A DNA stretch of 64,000 bases from Halocaridina rubra (GCA_037179515.1 JAXCGZ010009456.1:113501-177500), one strand, 5' to 3'; numbered from the stretch's first letter, positions 36,193 to 52,341 are shown. A program made the numbers and translations. Notes: a model not told the origin generated them from the sequence alone.

Positions 36193-38940
36193 AATCACTG
36201 CTTTGTGCGGTACGAGACAATCCTAATCTGAAATAAGGAAATTACGATGTAGAGCAAATATAAATACAATAATATGAAGAAAATATTTGCACCATACTGG
36301 AATTTACCTTGAAGATTATCAAAACTTATTGCACATAATAGAGTAGCAATTTCAAGTCATACCACAGAGTACTAGTGCACTGCAGAGGTCCACTGGTACC
36401 GTGCAGGAGTTTAAAATTGGGGAAAAAAAAAAGAAAAAAAAATCGAATTTTTTTTTAAAATAAAACGTCAATCTAAGTTTGAAAATTAGTAAACAACTTT
36501 CAGAAAACACTGATAGGTATGAAAACAATTATTCCTGAAAACCTACTTATTAAAAAAAACATTTACAATAGTAAAATTCAACACAATTACATCTCTCCAA
36601 AAAACACTAATGGTGTGCCTATACATTGTTTAGTAATATCTCTTGTTCACTGCAATGCGAGTTAAAAAAAATTGGAATGTACACTCATAATTTATATACA
36701 AAAATTACATAAACTCTTGAATCTTTACTTACATCTACAGTCTAACAAGCCATCTCAGCATCTTGGGGAGGTACATTCAGTTTACTTATCTAATCTCTCA
36801 AATATTACTTTTATCAGCTTCATTAGAATTTCAATTAACTTATCTTGCGTACCAAGCATATCAATCATCATACTTTATTAGTGATCATAATACACATTAC
36901 AAGATTACATGTACTTTGTTTAACGATATTATTCAACTTCAAATTTTGAAGCATGAGTAGAAAATTTCAATGAATTCTCTCTCTCTCGCATGCACACATA
37001 CTGTATCATTCAGCCAACAAAGTACTCTTTGAAAAATTCCTTTCAATGCAAACAACAAATCCAAAGCAAGAAGAGAACATTAAAGATAGCAATTCCGATG
37101 TCAGATCTTATTCCTCTTACAATCTTATATTTATATTTTGAAGCCTATATACTTACATCACTGATAGAAAACACAAAGCATAGATAATTGAACAGTAACT
37201 GTATTATATAATACCATTCATATGTGCTTAAATTAAACAAGCAAGCAATCAACGTAAGATGATTTTACTCATGTTCTGAAATCTTAAATGACGATTCCAT
37301 AATGGATTAGTGCCCAATGCCTTGTTGTGCAGGAAAATTCTCTTAGAACATACTGAAATCTCACTTGCTGGCAATAACAAACAAAAAATTAAGCGAATGT
37401 GGAATATTATAGGAAACGAATTATTGGTTGCACAATTCCTTAAAAGTATGCTGGTTTGAGAAAATCAATACTGTGAATTTACCAGTGAGAATTTTTTTTT
37501 CTTGATAAAAAAAAAAATGTTCAGTTAATCAAGATGAAGTAAATTACTGTAATGTGAAAAATATTCACATAAGACATTTACAGAAAAAATGTGGAACTCT
37601 AAGTACTGTAAGCTATTTGCATAAAAGAAGAGTGTGGATCTCCCAAGATCCACTTCAGAGATTATTAGCTATTGCTACAACACTGCTCCTTTTTTCATTA
37701 TATCTAGAGGAAGAGAGTGAAGATAAAACATGTCTGCAACCAACATCAATAAAATTGAAGGTGTGGAGAATGATAATATTGGAGATTACAATGCAATCAG
37801 AAATGAAGAAATAGGTGAGGTTAGGTTTGCTTTAACATTAAGGGGACAGGAGCAAGGTGAAAGGAAAGAACTCAAGACGTTTGTGGACACGGATAAATAT
37901 AGTACATGGTACAAGAAAATGCGGATGGTTTATACTGTCAGGTGTGTAATATTTCTGTTTTATGACCACTGCCAAGTGGTTGCTAGTAAGACAGTTTAGG
38001 ATCCCTAAGACCAAGAGTAAGAAATTAGATTTTGAATTTTTTTATTATCAGCTTTAGAATAAAAAATAATGACATTAATATCCAAAAAGAGCTTATATTA
38101 GTATAAAGAATCATCAAAGGCCTAGTCATTCATCAAGCTGCACATTCCAAAATAAAGAGGCAATATTCCAGAAAAAAGACACCATAACAAACATTAAGCA
38201 TCAAATAGAAAGGCTACTAGGCCAATTGTTTATTAATTATAAAGGGTTAGCAATAGATTTCTTAGAAAAATATCCTTAATACTCTATTCTGATATTCAAA
38301 TATTGGATGAAAATTTACATATTATTCCAATGTGCATTCAAATGTCATATACAGTATATTTCTTTTATCGCGGATCTCATCCAAGCTTCAAGAGGCTTCA
38401 CGAAATGTATTCAATGTTCAGGCTTAATTTTTAAGTCAGTGTGCATATAATTTGGGCCTCATGCCACCGAGTATCAGAGAATGACTTCTGTATCTATATA
38501 TATGGGCAATTTTTCCCCTTATAAGGGGAGTGGCCGAGTCAAGGAGCGAAGGGACTAGGAATCCCCTCCCTCTGTATTTTCTCTTCCCAAAGAATCAAGA
38601 GTATTCTGACTTACTTTGTAATAATTAAAGCACATCTACCGCTCAGGTGGAATATATTGAAGTTTTAGAAAAACTTATATGGAGCATGTAGTATTTCGTC
38701 CAACCAGTATAAACAAAGGGGAGCTTTAAGTTTGTTTATAGTATTCAGTGTTGTTACTTAGAATTTATTTAAATTAATTTATATGAGATGAGATCAAAAG
38801 CTACCAAAGAAAGCATTAGAAGGTTAAGATTTACAGTATACACCCCTTCAATTATTGAACTATACTATTTTTTTTCTAATAGATTTCGATGTGTTTTGAA
38901 TTAATCTGATAATTGTTTGCTGGAGAAATCGCTATTTTTG
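36193..38940. other. 5' flank of the HSDL1-like gene and intergenic DNA
   Basis: The HSDL1-like promoter should lie just above 36.2 kb. The rest is AT-rich, without recognised repeats, except a weak plus-strand open frame near 37730 and a low-AT patch near 38510-38580 that may be an old element. No RNA gene is seen. Confidence 0.35.
37730..37941 (+). CDS. unrecognised open segment, possible exon
   Basis: An ATG at 37730 opens about 70 codons (MSATNINKIEGVEN... EVRFALTLRGQEQ... TDKYSTWYKKMRMVYTVR) ending at an AG|GTGTGT donor-like site; an acceptor-like TATATCTAG lies at 37708. The composition is protein-like rather than microsatellite. I do not recognise a family. It could be an exon or an old transposon piece. 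Confidence 0.25.
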
Positions 38941-38945
38941 TGATT

Positions 38946-39254
38946 ACCTAATTGTGTTTACGGGAAAGAGCCCAAAGCTCGTATCTTCCCGTCTCTTGAT
39001 CGGTTCCATTTTATACTTAGTGATACTTATCATACCTGTCCTTAAAACTATGGATTGACATAGCATTAACTACCTCCTCGCTTAGCCAATTCCAATTATC
39101 AACTACTCTTACACTGAAAAAGTATTTCCTTACATCCTGCAAAGAAGTTTTCTTACCAAGCGTCAAACTATGACCTCCAGTTCTAGAGCCAGCCATATCG
39201 AAATATCGATCCCTATCCACTCTATCATAACCATGCAGGAATTTAAAGACTGTG
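38946..39254 (-). mobile_element. 3' end of CR1-like LINE, copy 1
   Basis: The minus strand encodes a 67-residue piece, DRDRYFDMAGSRTGGHSL.. then DVRKYFFSVRVVDNWNWL and FKDRYDKYH, the conserved C-terminal end of CR1/L2-type reverse transcriptase ORFs. The ~75-bp 3' UTR ends in ATTAGGTAATC, the short repeat-like terminus usual for this group. It is 5'-truncated and has a twin at 58784. Confidence 0.8.
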
Positions 39255-39815
39255 TTTAACGCCGAAATTGGTTGGAGCTTTGGGTACTTAAATGACCTAA
39301 CCTAACCAAGCTCAAAATTTAGGTCTTACATACCTTAAAAGGGTGAATTTGGGTGCTTATACATCAGTGCTGTCAGTACGCGGTGGCAATACTCTTTTCT
39401 CGGGTAGGCTATATTAGGGGTGCAAAAAACGAATCTCAACCCATCAAAAATATTATTTTAGTCAACTAAAATCCTTTCAATGCGTTTTTCTGTCTTAAAT
39501 ATATTGGTGGAACATAATTTTTTATAGGTAAGACTTCAAGCAGTGAAAAGGTTATTGTGTCCATTTTGCATCTCATTAGCTTACATTCTGGGAAATTACA
39601 CCACTCCATCGGTACAGATATGATTATTGTTTTTTTTATTTCAGAATAAAAAGAGCCAAACACAGTAGAGTGTCACCAACAAACAGCTCAATTTGACCTA
39701 ACTTGTTGTATAAGTGCAAATCTAAAAATAACTTTTGCTTCTAGGAGACTGATTAGTAAAAATAATATAGTAATTACAAAGGAAAGTGACATCTTCAAAT
39801 CAAAGTTTTGTCTTT

Positions 39816-40045
39816 GGCCTTATTTCTTAAACAGTGTAAACCTAGGATACCATATTGTTAATTAGCTAGACACACACAAATGGATTTCATAAACACACCT
39901 GACGCGGTTCTGTGTATGGTTAGGATCCCACGTGGGATCCTAGCCATACACAGAACTGCGTCAGATGCGTTTATGAAATCCATTTGTGTGTCTAGCTAAC
40001 TAACAATATGGTATCCTAGGTTTACACTGTTTAGGAAATCGGGCC
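39816..40045. mobile_element. foldback (MITE-like) element, copy 2
   Basis: This 230-bp element has arms matching at roughly 95% by eye. The centre is a GGATCCCACGTGGGATCC palindrome. Ends are GGCCTTATTTCTTAAACAGT and AAATCGGGCC, flanked by TTT on both sides, which would be a 3-bp target duplication. It is the same family as 9087 and 50829. Confidence 0.88.
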
Positions 40046-40119
40046 TTTATGTCTGGTAAAAGTGGATAAGAGTACAACTCAGGACGTGACAAATATGTCT
40101 TAATTACTCAACAGGTGTT

Positions 40120-40349
40120 TGTAACTGACAAAACAAGTTCCGGTTTTACGTCACGGAATTCCTTTTCTACTAAGGGCTAGGACGGTTGCCTTCTTGCGAA
40201 GGACTTGTTTTGGCAGATGTAATCGTTACCCTGAGTGCATGCCCTTGCTAACCTCAGACCGTGACCGGGCGCGAACCCTCGACCTGACGCCTCAAAGTCA
40301 CGGACGCTACCGTTTGAGCCAAGGTGACTACTGTAACTGACAAAACAAG
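40120..40349 (-). mobile_element. tRNA-derived SINE, family A, with target duplication
   Basis: The minus strand carries box A-like GGCTCAAACGG and box B-like GGTTCGCGCCC, then the family body and GTAAAACCGG end. An exact direct repeat TGTAACTGACAAAACAAG flanks it at 40120-40137 and 40332-40349, so the body is 40138-40331. This defines both ends of a complete insertion made by target-primed reverse transcription. Confidence 0.9.
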
Positions 40350-40769
40350 ACAGGACAGAAAGCATGCTGAAATACATATGGAAAACGTAGCATACATGAA
40401 TTACAGAGCAATACTACATATCCCCCCCAAGATTATGCATACAGTGTATAAATATAATAATCTTAAGTAAGCAAATACAACATCATAAGGACAACACTGA
40501 CATACAAGAAAAAAATATAATGATGACAATGATAAACACAGAAGTAACGCATATATTACACTGTAAATTTTTAGAAGAGGGGATTATTCTCTTACTATGA
40601 AAAAAAAAAACGCATTTTTCTGATAGATTTTGTTGAGAAATAAACGACTCTGAACTCCATTTCTGGTGCAAAAAACATTTTTGGTGAGCCCTAACCTATC
40701 CTAGGGGAACATCTGGCCTGACCAGGGCTTTGCCCCCGGACCCCCTTAGGGTATTGGGTATTCGTGGGG

Positions 40770-40976
40770 CCGGGCCATAATTTGAGCCTCAGGTGGAGAA
40801 GAGGGTGTGAAGATGTCACAGAGGACTCAGGTAAACATGTGATGCTGAAGGTCCCCCTCCATGCCGGGCCAATACACTGCTTGTCTGGATCACCTTAACA
40901 TTGAATCTAGTCCTTGGTCACCTTGGTGTAATTTGGCTGCAGTACTGTGTGTGAAGGAGTCTGGGATGACCAGGCA
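40770..40976 (-). pseudogene. Ty3/Gypsy integrase fragment (left of nested LINE)
   Basis: Read on the minus strand with stops, the frame gives LVIPDSFTHSTAAKLHQGD, SRQAVYWPGMEGDLQHH and a DIFTPSSPPEAQ stretch. This is the zinc-binding N-terminus of a Ty3/Gypsy integrase. It continues the RNase H fragment on the far side of the LINE. Confidence 0.75.
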
Positions 40977-43515
40977 TATGTAACCTTGCTTTCTCTATTA
41001 CTCATGATCTGGAGCAAATTATTAAACATCCTACTCGTGTTCCTGATCGTCACGAACATGCTGCTAACATTCTTGACCTTTTTTTTACTTCTAACCCTTC
41101 AAACTACTCTTATTCCGTGCTTTCCCCTCTTGGTAAATCTGACCACTCCATGATCTCTGTCTCTTCCATTTTCGCTCCCCCTCCACCAGTCCCTCCTACT
41201 CAACGCCGCCTTTGGCACTTCGAGCGAACTCAATATGAAAATTTGCGTAACTTTCTCTTTGACTTTCCATGGGATGACTACTGCTTTCGGTCCCGCAACC
41301 CTGATCGGGTAGCTGTAAAAGTTGCCAAGATCATGACCGCGGGAATGGAGGCGTACATCCCCTCTTCTACAAAAACTTTCTCTCCCCCTAAACCTTGGTT
41401 TGACCGTGCCTGCTCCATGGCTATCCAGGCTAGGAATCAGGCTCACCGATCTTACCAAGCCTCTCCTTCCGATTTAACTCGCTCTGCTTTTATTATAGCT
41501 AGGAATCGCTGTACAGCTCAGATTCGAAGGTCTAAGGCTTCCTTTATAAGAAGGAAAGTTGATGACCTTAACTCCTCTCCCACTGACAAATGCTTCTGGT
41601 CCTTAGCCAAAAACTTCTGTAACTCAAGCTTTCCCCCTCTCATTCGTTCTGATGGTTCTATAGCTTGCTCTCCCTCTGACAAAGCCACTCTCTTTGGCTC
41701 TCATTTTTCTGCCAACTCTTCTATCAACGATTCCAGCACACCTGTTCCTCAGTCTTTTCCCCTCTCTAACCCTATGCCCTCCCTTATCCTTTCTTCACGC
41801 AAAGTTCATAAGGTTCTTCGCTCTCTAAAGACAAACAAGGCATCTGGTCCCGATGGTATCCCTGCAAGGTTCCTTAAGGAATTTGCAGATGAACTGGCTC
41901 CCGTGCTTTGCCGTCTTTTTCGCCTCATTCTGTCAACCAGTATCTATCCTTCATCTTGGAAGCATGCTCTAGTTCAACCTGTTCCTAAGAAGGGTGACCG
42001 CTCTATTCCTTCTAACTACCGACCTATTGCTCTAACCTCCTCTATTGCTAAAGTTTTCGAAACTTTGCTCAATGCTCACTTCTTGAAACGCCTTGAATCT
42101 AACTCACTTATCTCCGATCACCAGTACGGCTTCCGCAAGGCAAGATCCACTGGTGATCTCCTGTCCTATCTTACTCATGTATGGTCATCTTCTCTGAGGA
42201 ACTATGGGGAATCCTTTGTCGTCGCCCTTGATATCTCTAAGGCTTTTGACAGAATCTGGCACAAGGCTCTGTTGGCCAAACTCCCTGCCTACGGCTTTAC
42301 CCCTTCTTTCAGTTCTCTGATTTCCAGTTTTCTTACTGACCGTTCTATATCTGTAGTTGTTGATGGCGCGACATCTAGCCCTTTCTCTGTGTCCAGTGGT
42401 GTTCCACAGGGCTCTGTTCTTTCACCTACTCTCTTCCTTCTCTTCATCAATGATCTTCTACAGTCCCCATCTTCCTCTCTTCTTCATGCCTTTGCCGATG
42501 ACTCTACCCTTCACTTTTTCTTTGCCTTTTCTTCACAACCTTCATCTGTTACTCGTAATCAATCTCGTATCACTCTTTCTTCTACTCTTAACTCCGATTT
42601 GCAGAGAGTATCTGAATGGGGCACTCAAAATTTAGTTAAATTCAATGCCTCCAAGACACAGTTTCTGGCTATCTCTTTATCTTCTTCTCCTCCAGATAAC
42701 CCTATTGTCTTCGAAACTAATGAAATTTACCCTCTTAACTCTATCAATATATTAGGAATCCACATAGCCTCTAACTTGTCTTGGAGGAATCACATAATCC
42801 AAATTTCTAAATCTTCATCCAAAAAATTGGGGGTTTTGTTTCGTTTTCGTTATTACTTTTCCTCATTGCAGTTACTTAAAATTTACAAAGGTCTTATCCG
42901 CCCCTGCTTAGAATACTGCTCACACATCTGGGGTGCTTCTTCCTTTACTTATCTTCTTGATAGGATTCAATCTAAGGCAGTCAGACTTATTAATGATCCT
43001 TCTCTTACTTCTAACTTGGATTCTCTCTCTCTTCGCCGTAAGGTATCTTCTCTTTCGCTTTTCTATCGCTGCTCTGATGAGTTGGCGAGTTGCATCCCTC
43101 CTCCACTGCCGAGGCCGCGTAACACTCGCCAAGCGGCCTCATCTCACAGGTACTGTGTCGAGATTTGTAGCTCGCGGATTGGTCGGTGCAGCCGACTGCT
43201 TCTTCCCATCTACCTCCAGACTCTGGAACTCTCTTCCTCCTTCTGTCTTTCCTAGTTCTTATGACCTTTCATCCTTCAAAAAGCAGATCTATCGTCATCT
43301 CAGAGCCTAGTCCTCCATATCTCTGGGTCCTCTTTACTTTGACTGTTATTTCTGTCTGTCGTTTTCCTTTGTGTGACATTACCTCATCTCTGCCTTGCCC
43401 TTAACTTTTTCTTTTCCTTCGTCTTGGTATTTTCCCGTGCCCGGGCCTTTGTCGATGAGGGCAGTTTCTGCCTGTCCCGGTGTCACACTCTTAAAAAAAA
43501 AAAAAAAAAAAAGTG
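40968..43515 (+). mobile_element. 5'-truncated jockey/CR1-group LINE with poly(A) tail
   Basis: The insertion begins near 40980, inside the endonuclease domain, and ends in ~20 A at 43494-43513. A TATGTAACC (5') versus TATGTGACC (3') match at the two edges is a candidate target-site duplication. The 3' end GTGCCCGGGCC..GATGAGGGC...GTCCCGGTGTC recurs as short tails elsewhere in the window. It is nested in an older Ty3/Gypsy element. Confidence 0.85.
40970..43312 (+). pseudogene. LINE ORF2: endonuclease end plus reverse transcriptase, frameshifted
   Basis: The frame opens near 40970 inside the apurinic-like endonuclease (ILDLFFTSNPS, then GKSDHSMISV, the catalytic SDH motif). It continues open to 43255, with the reverse transcriptase motifs KTNKASGPDGIP, VPKKGDRSIPSNYRPIAL, ALDISKAFDRIWH, GVPQGSVLSPTLF and AFADDSTLH (the FADD catalytic site). 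The usual C-terminal end (FFPSTSRLWNSLPPSVFP...YRHLRA) is in the next frame, ending at 43310-43312, so a one-base indel lies at about 43180-43205. The N-terminal endonuclease and any ORF1 are missing. The catalytic residues of the polymerase are intact, but truncation and frameshift make the copy non-autonomous. Confidence 0.88.
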
Positions 43516-44290
43516 TATGTGACCAGGTCTTAGGCCACGGATAATCTGTCTCTCACACCATAGAATGGATGGAGACACGCTAATTCCTGCTCCTTTCAAG
43601 GGGGTCAGTTTCCGTCTAATACTTGATCTACAAGTAGTTGACAAACAGGGTCCTCTGCAGCTGCTCTCGAGATGGTATCCTCATCCTTGACGACACTGTC
43701 TTCCTGAACTAGTGCCGTCACAGTAGCCACTGTCGTGGCCGCTACTAGGTCGTCTTTTTGGTCATTGTCCACTGAATTCAGGGGAGCCTTTAAGGAGTTT
43801 TACCTGGAGAGGATCTCTGTGGCAGAATTCCCTTTGCCAGGCAGGTACTTAACGGTAAACTTGAACTGAAGAGACTTCTTGAGTTAGAATAACCTTGGGT
43901 TGACCACGTCTGCAAGGGTCAGATCCCTTAACAACTTTAAGGGATAATGATCAGTGACCAGTGTGAGTGTCGGACAGACAAGAATACTGTATGCTCGCTT
44001 TGCGGAGGCTCCAGGCAACTGCCAGAACCTTACCTTTTACTGCAGCATACCCGGCCTCTGCAGTTGTTGGGTGATGGCTGCCACACAGAGCCAGGCACCA
44101 CCCTCCTCTGCAACAGAAGGGTGTATCTACAGAGGTACACCTGCAGTATTATTATAGGACAAAGCCAATGCCTTCCCTGCTCTTTTGGTGATTGACAAGG
44201 TGGGGCAGGTCTCACTGTAGACCACATATCCATCCTTTGCCAGCTGACAGAACATCAGCCAGCTATTCAGACACACATGCAATAAGGGTA
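43516..44290 (-). pseudogene. Ty3/Gypsy RNase H and linker fragment
   Basis: The minus strand, with one in-frame stop and frameshifts, reads SILVCPTLTLVTDHYPLKLL, ADVVNPRLF and LQFKFTVKYLPGKGNSATE. This is the RNase H block (TDH) and YLPGK linker of a Ty3/Gypsy pol gene. Further on it gives a connecting segment ending HPFYGVRDRL and DLVTYT. The copy is decayed and interrupted by the LINE at 43515. Confidence 0.8.
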
Positions 44291-48840
<4,550 letters not shown>

Positions 48841-48970
48841 TTAAAGGAAATACTGATCAAAACGATCATAAAAGCTGTTGTTAGTTCCAAAACCATGTGT
48901 TTGGGGTTTTTTGATCGGTTGGCCCTTCTGCCTGCAGTAGTCCTCGTATCCACCAATGTAATGCCGTGAT
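48841..48970 (-). CDS. rhodanese-like last exon
   Basis: The acceptor is TTATTTGCAG and phase 2 is matched. It encodes SRHYIGGYEDYCRQKGQPIK and a tail of 22 residues, with stop TAA at 48843-48841. Confidence 0.8.
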
Positions 48971-49352
48971 CTGCAAATAAAAGATTGTATTGAAAACTAA
49001 CTCACTCACTCACTCAAACTCTCTCTCTCTCTCTCATTGTTTTTAATGGTTGTGACACAAGAACAAAAATAAAAAAGAAAACAAAGAGTTAAGAGATGAT
49101 ACCTTATCACACAATGTAAACAACAGAAGGGTACTGGACTGACAGGCAGTCTGTACAAAAGATTGCAAACCAGTAAAGAAAGGACCTCATGACAGAACTA
49201 TACAAAAAGATGGAGGTGAATATTTCTGTTTGACACATTAAATGATAAAGTAATACGGTATTTTAATGAATTATTTAAATTATTTAATTTATTTAAATTA
49301 TAATTATTAAAATAATCACCCCTCCTTTAATGAGATCCCCCAAAAATTAATG

Positions 49353-49444
<92 letters not shown>

Positions 49445-49647
49445 ACAAACTTATGTACCTGAGAAGGAAAAATTATTCACTTACTTTTTGAAACCAAGTC
49501 TATGGGCAATCTCAACTGCAGCACTGGAGGCATTAGGTCCCCTGGCATAGAAAACCAAATTGCGGTCTAGTTTACAAGGTTTCTCCATGCAGAATTCTCT
49601 GTTCCATTCTTCCTCAGACAGCTGGAGGGCCACCTTCACTTTACACA
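48841..49647 (-). CDS. rhodanese-like domain protein, last two exons (partial)
   Basis: Exons 49647-49485 and 48970-48841 join in phase 2 to give 95 or more residues of the C-terminal half of a single rhodanese domain, as in the TSTD/HSP67B2-type proteins. Landmarks are LSEEEWNREF, LVFYARGPNASSAAVEIAHR and LGFKKSRHYIGGYEDY, followed by a polar tail QKGQPIKKPQ...DQYFL and TAA at 48843-48841. Family members carry the sulfur-accepting Cys at the first position of the loop after (V/I)(I/V)FYC; here it reads FYARGPNAS, so the Cys is Ala. The first visible exon enters in phase 1. Exons encoding the N-terminal half (with the DVR motif) were not found on the minus strand up to 64 kb, so they may be small, diverged, or beyond the window. 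Confidence 0.78.
49357..49441. repeat. (AT)n microsatellite
   Basis: About 84 bp in the intron between the two rhodanese-like exons. Confidence 0.97.
49485..49647 (-). CDS. rhodanese-like penultimate exon
   Basis: The acceptor is ATCTTTTCAG and the donor AAAAA|GTAAGT. It encodes VKVALQLSEEEWNREFCMEK through IAHRLGFKK, including the active-site loop with Ala in place of Cys. Confidence 0.8.
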
Positions 49648-50496
49648 CTGAAAAGATAAAATGAAATATATGAAGCAAACTCACTCAAATACACGCACAT
49701 ATACTCAAGAGGTGAAGTATACAGATGACAAAATACTAAATAAAGAAAAATTAGAAAAAAAAGTTGGATTGCAAAGAGAAAGGGAATAGAATGGTCTGAC
49801 TTTTGTACTGCGGTGAAAATAGATATGGCAGTTACCAGGCTGTAAAAGAGGTCGGATTAAAAATGGTTACATTTGATAACAGGAAGACTGATAAAAAAGA
49901 AAAAGAAAAAAAGCTGCAGTACTTGAGTGGGCAAGTCCTTTGATAAAAACAAACCAATAAAGAGAAATCTGTTATGATATTAGGCAGAAGTGATTCTCAT
50001 TTCAAATGACAGGGGACCCAAGGAAATGCACTAGGGTTTCTGATTCGATAAGTTAGGAATACTGCTCGGTCCAAACACTATTGCTAATATCCACTGAGTA
50101 AGTATACATGCAAGTGAAGAAAACACAATATTAGGCCAACCTTTGATATGCAGGACATCCATATATATATCCTGATATTGTAAAAAAAAGAAAACTAAAG
50201 GCAGTCAAGAACAGAATGAAGATAGTCTTCAACGAACCTAACTGAGCAAGGAGGAGCAGGATAAAACCAGAATCTGGTTACAGGAAATTAAAAGAATAAA
50301 TGTAGGAAATTTTTGGAAAAAAAAAAAAAAAATCGTTTCGGGGTTTTAGCTAATAATGGGGGGGGGGGAAATAAGGACAGGGAACCAAGAAATATAGTCA
50401 CAGTTTACAGTACTTCTAAAAGCAGTATACATAGAATAACACAGTGTCTTCAGAAATAATGAATACAGGTACTGTAATAACGCTACTTACACATAC

Positions 50497-50499
<3 letters not shown>

Positions 50500-50563
<64 letters not shown>

Positions 50564-50581
50564 ATTATTATTATTATTATT
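50500..50581. repeat. (AT)n-(ATT)n microsatellite
   Basis: About 60 bp AT then (ATT)n. Confidence 0.95.
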
Positions 50582-50828
50582 ATATTGTAGGAAGTCTTAA
50601 AATTACTTATAATTCACATAACCACCTAGTAACGGAATTAATGCGGAATTCGAGGTAAGGAGTAGTTTTTAAGAAAGACTAGAATTTTAAATAAGTATTT
50701 GTATAACACTTGAGTTCAAGCAGCTCTATGCACGAATGCAGAAAATATGAATATTTTAAGAGCATGGTTATTTACATAAACTAATGTTAATTCGCCTTGA
50801 AGAAGAAAAAATTTTCTCTGTAGACTAA

Positions 50829-51060
50829 AGCCCGATTTCTTAAACAGTGTAAACCTAGGACACCATATTGTTAGTTAGCTAGACACACAAATGGATTTCA
50901 TAAACGCATCTGACGCGGTTCTTTTTAATGGCTAGGATCCCAAGTGGGATCCTAGCCATTAAAAAGAACCGCGTCAGATGCGTCTATGAAATCCATTTGT
51001 GTGTGTCTAGCTAACTAACAATATGGTATCCTACGTTTACACTGTTTAAAAAATCGAGCC
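50829..51060. mobile_element. foldback (MITE-like) element, copy 3
   Basis: This has the same outer arms as 9087 and 39816 and a GGATCCCAAGTGGGATCC centre. Near the centre both arms carry TTTTTAATGG where the other copies have TGTGTATGG. The flanks are AAA-like on both sides. Confidence 0.87.
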
Positions 51061-52269
51061 AAAGAGTAGCCCAAGGAAAGAAGTTTGAAGTTCCTGTCAC
51101 CATATTCTACTTCGGTTTAATATTTTCATTAGTTTTCTTATAAATGACACACGACAGAACGGAAACGTATTTATCAATACGAAAAACAATAACCAAGTAA
51201 ATAAATGAATAATTATTAAATAAAATGAATGAGCGGCTGTCGAATGCCTGATAAAAGTAGATGCCCTGATAAACACGGGCGTAAATGTAAACAAAGTCCA
51301 AATTTCTTGCGCAACATGTTCCTAGCATGATTATTCAGCTATGGGTTATCCGCCAGTATGCAGTTAAAACTAGACACTTATCAGTAAAATCTCTCTCTCT
51401 CTCTCTCAGGCAAGGTATTGTTACGTCCATCAAAAAAAAAACAGTAAAATAGGACACGAAAGGACAAGGAATTTGTAATCAAGGGTAAAGGTACTTTCAT
51501 ATTAATTCCACTACCCTCTACCCTTCAAGTAAATCGCGTTCTGTGTGACGTATACCCTACGAGAGACAAATATCATATAGATGCTAATATTTGTAGTACA
51601 TCCCAAATTTACATTGACAAAACCTAAAAGCAACATTTTAGATGGCGTGAAGGGGTAATAAAATATTTTAAGACCTATTCTCAGTGCCTAGGCCTAGTAT
51701 TTTAAGAATTCTAAAGCATATTTAAGAAGCTGGAACGACTTCACAAATGGTCTGCCATATCTACTTGTGTACTCATTATGCCTATGAAGCTAGCGGAGGG
51801 AGTTACGACAGACGCCAATACTGTCTCCTCCGAAAACTCGATAAGACTGTTATGAGATCATTCAACTGTTTTAAGAAACCAGGAGGGCTAGAATCTAGGT
51901 CTCTTGCTATGACATAATTGTTTGCAATCTGTGTTCTTTTATTACTGATGTTCTAAATACTAGTGTTTTTTTTTTTCATTATAAAATATTCCCACTACGT
52001 CTTGATGTGGTCTCACTGTAGTCTAATATTTATACAGGTATAGCTGTGTCATTTCGAATACTGAAAACTATACTGACCATCCCACTCCGTGCTGTTGTTG
52101 GTATTTTTTCCTAAGCGAATATTCTCATTACAATGTCTTGTATTCTAATATAATCTAGTAAATGAACTTTCTGTGTATCATCTTGGTCAATATACAGTAT
52201 ATGTAAACAAACTGGTAGGCTATCTTATTTACTTAAAATATTAGACATTAGCCTACCAGTGGGGCTTTG

Positions 52270-52341
52270 TGTTGTCTCAATAAATGCCCTATCACAAAAG
52301 TAGTAGTTGTCTCAATAAATGCCCTATCACAAAAGTAGTAT
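52270..52341. repeat. two perfect 36-bp tandem units
   Basis: The unit starting GTTGTCTCAATAAATGCC and ending CACAAAAGTAGTA is present twice in direct tandem with essentially no divergence. Confidence 0.85.

Noticed and set aside
41099..41458. Minus-strand 119-codon frame in the LINE
   Set aside because: It is a shadow of the plus-strand ORF2.
43494..43515. Poly(A) as evidence of a processed pseudogene
   Set aside because: It follows a LINE 3' end with reverse transcriptase ORF, so it is the LINE's own tail.
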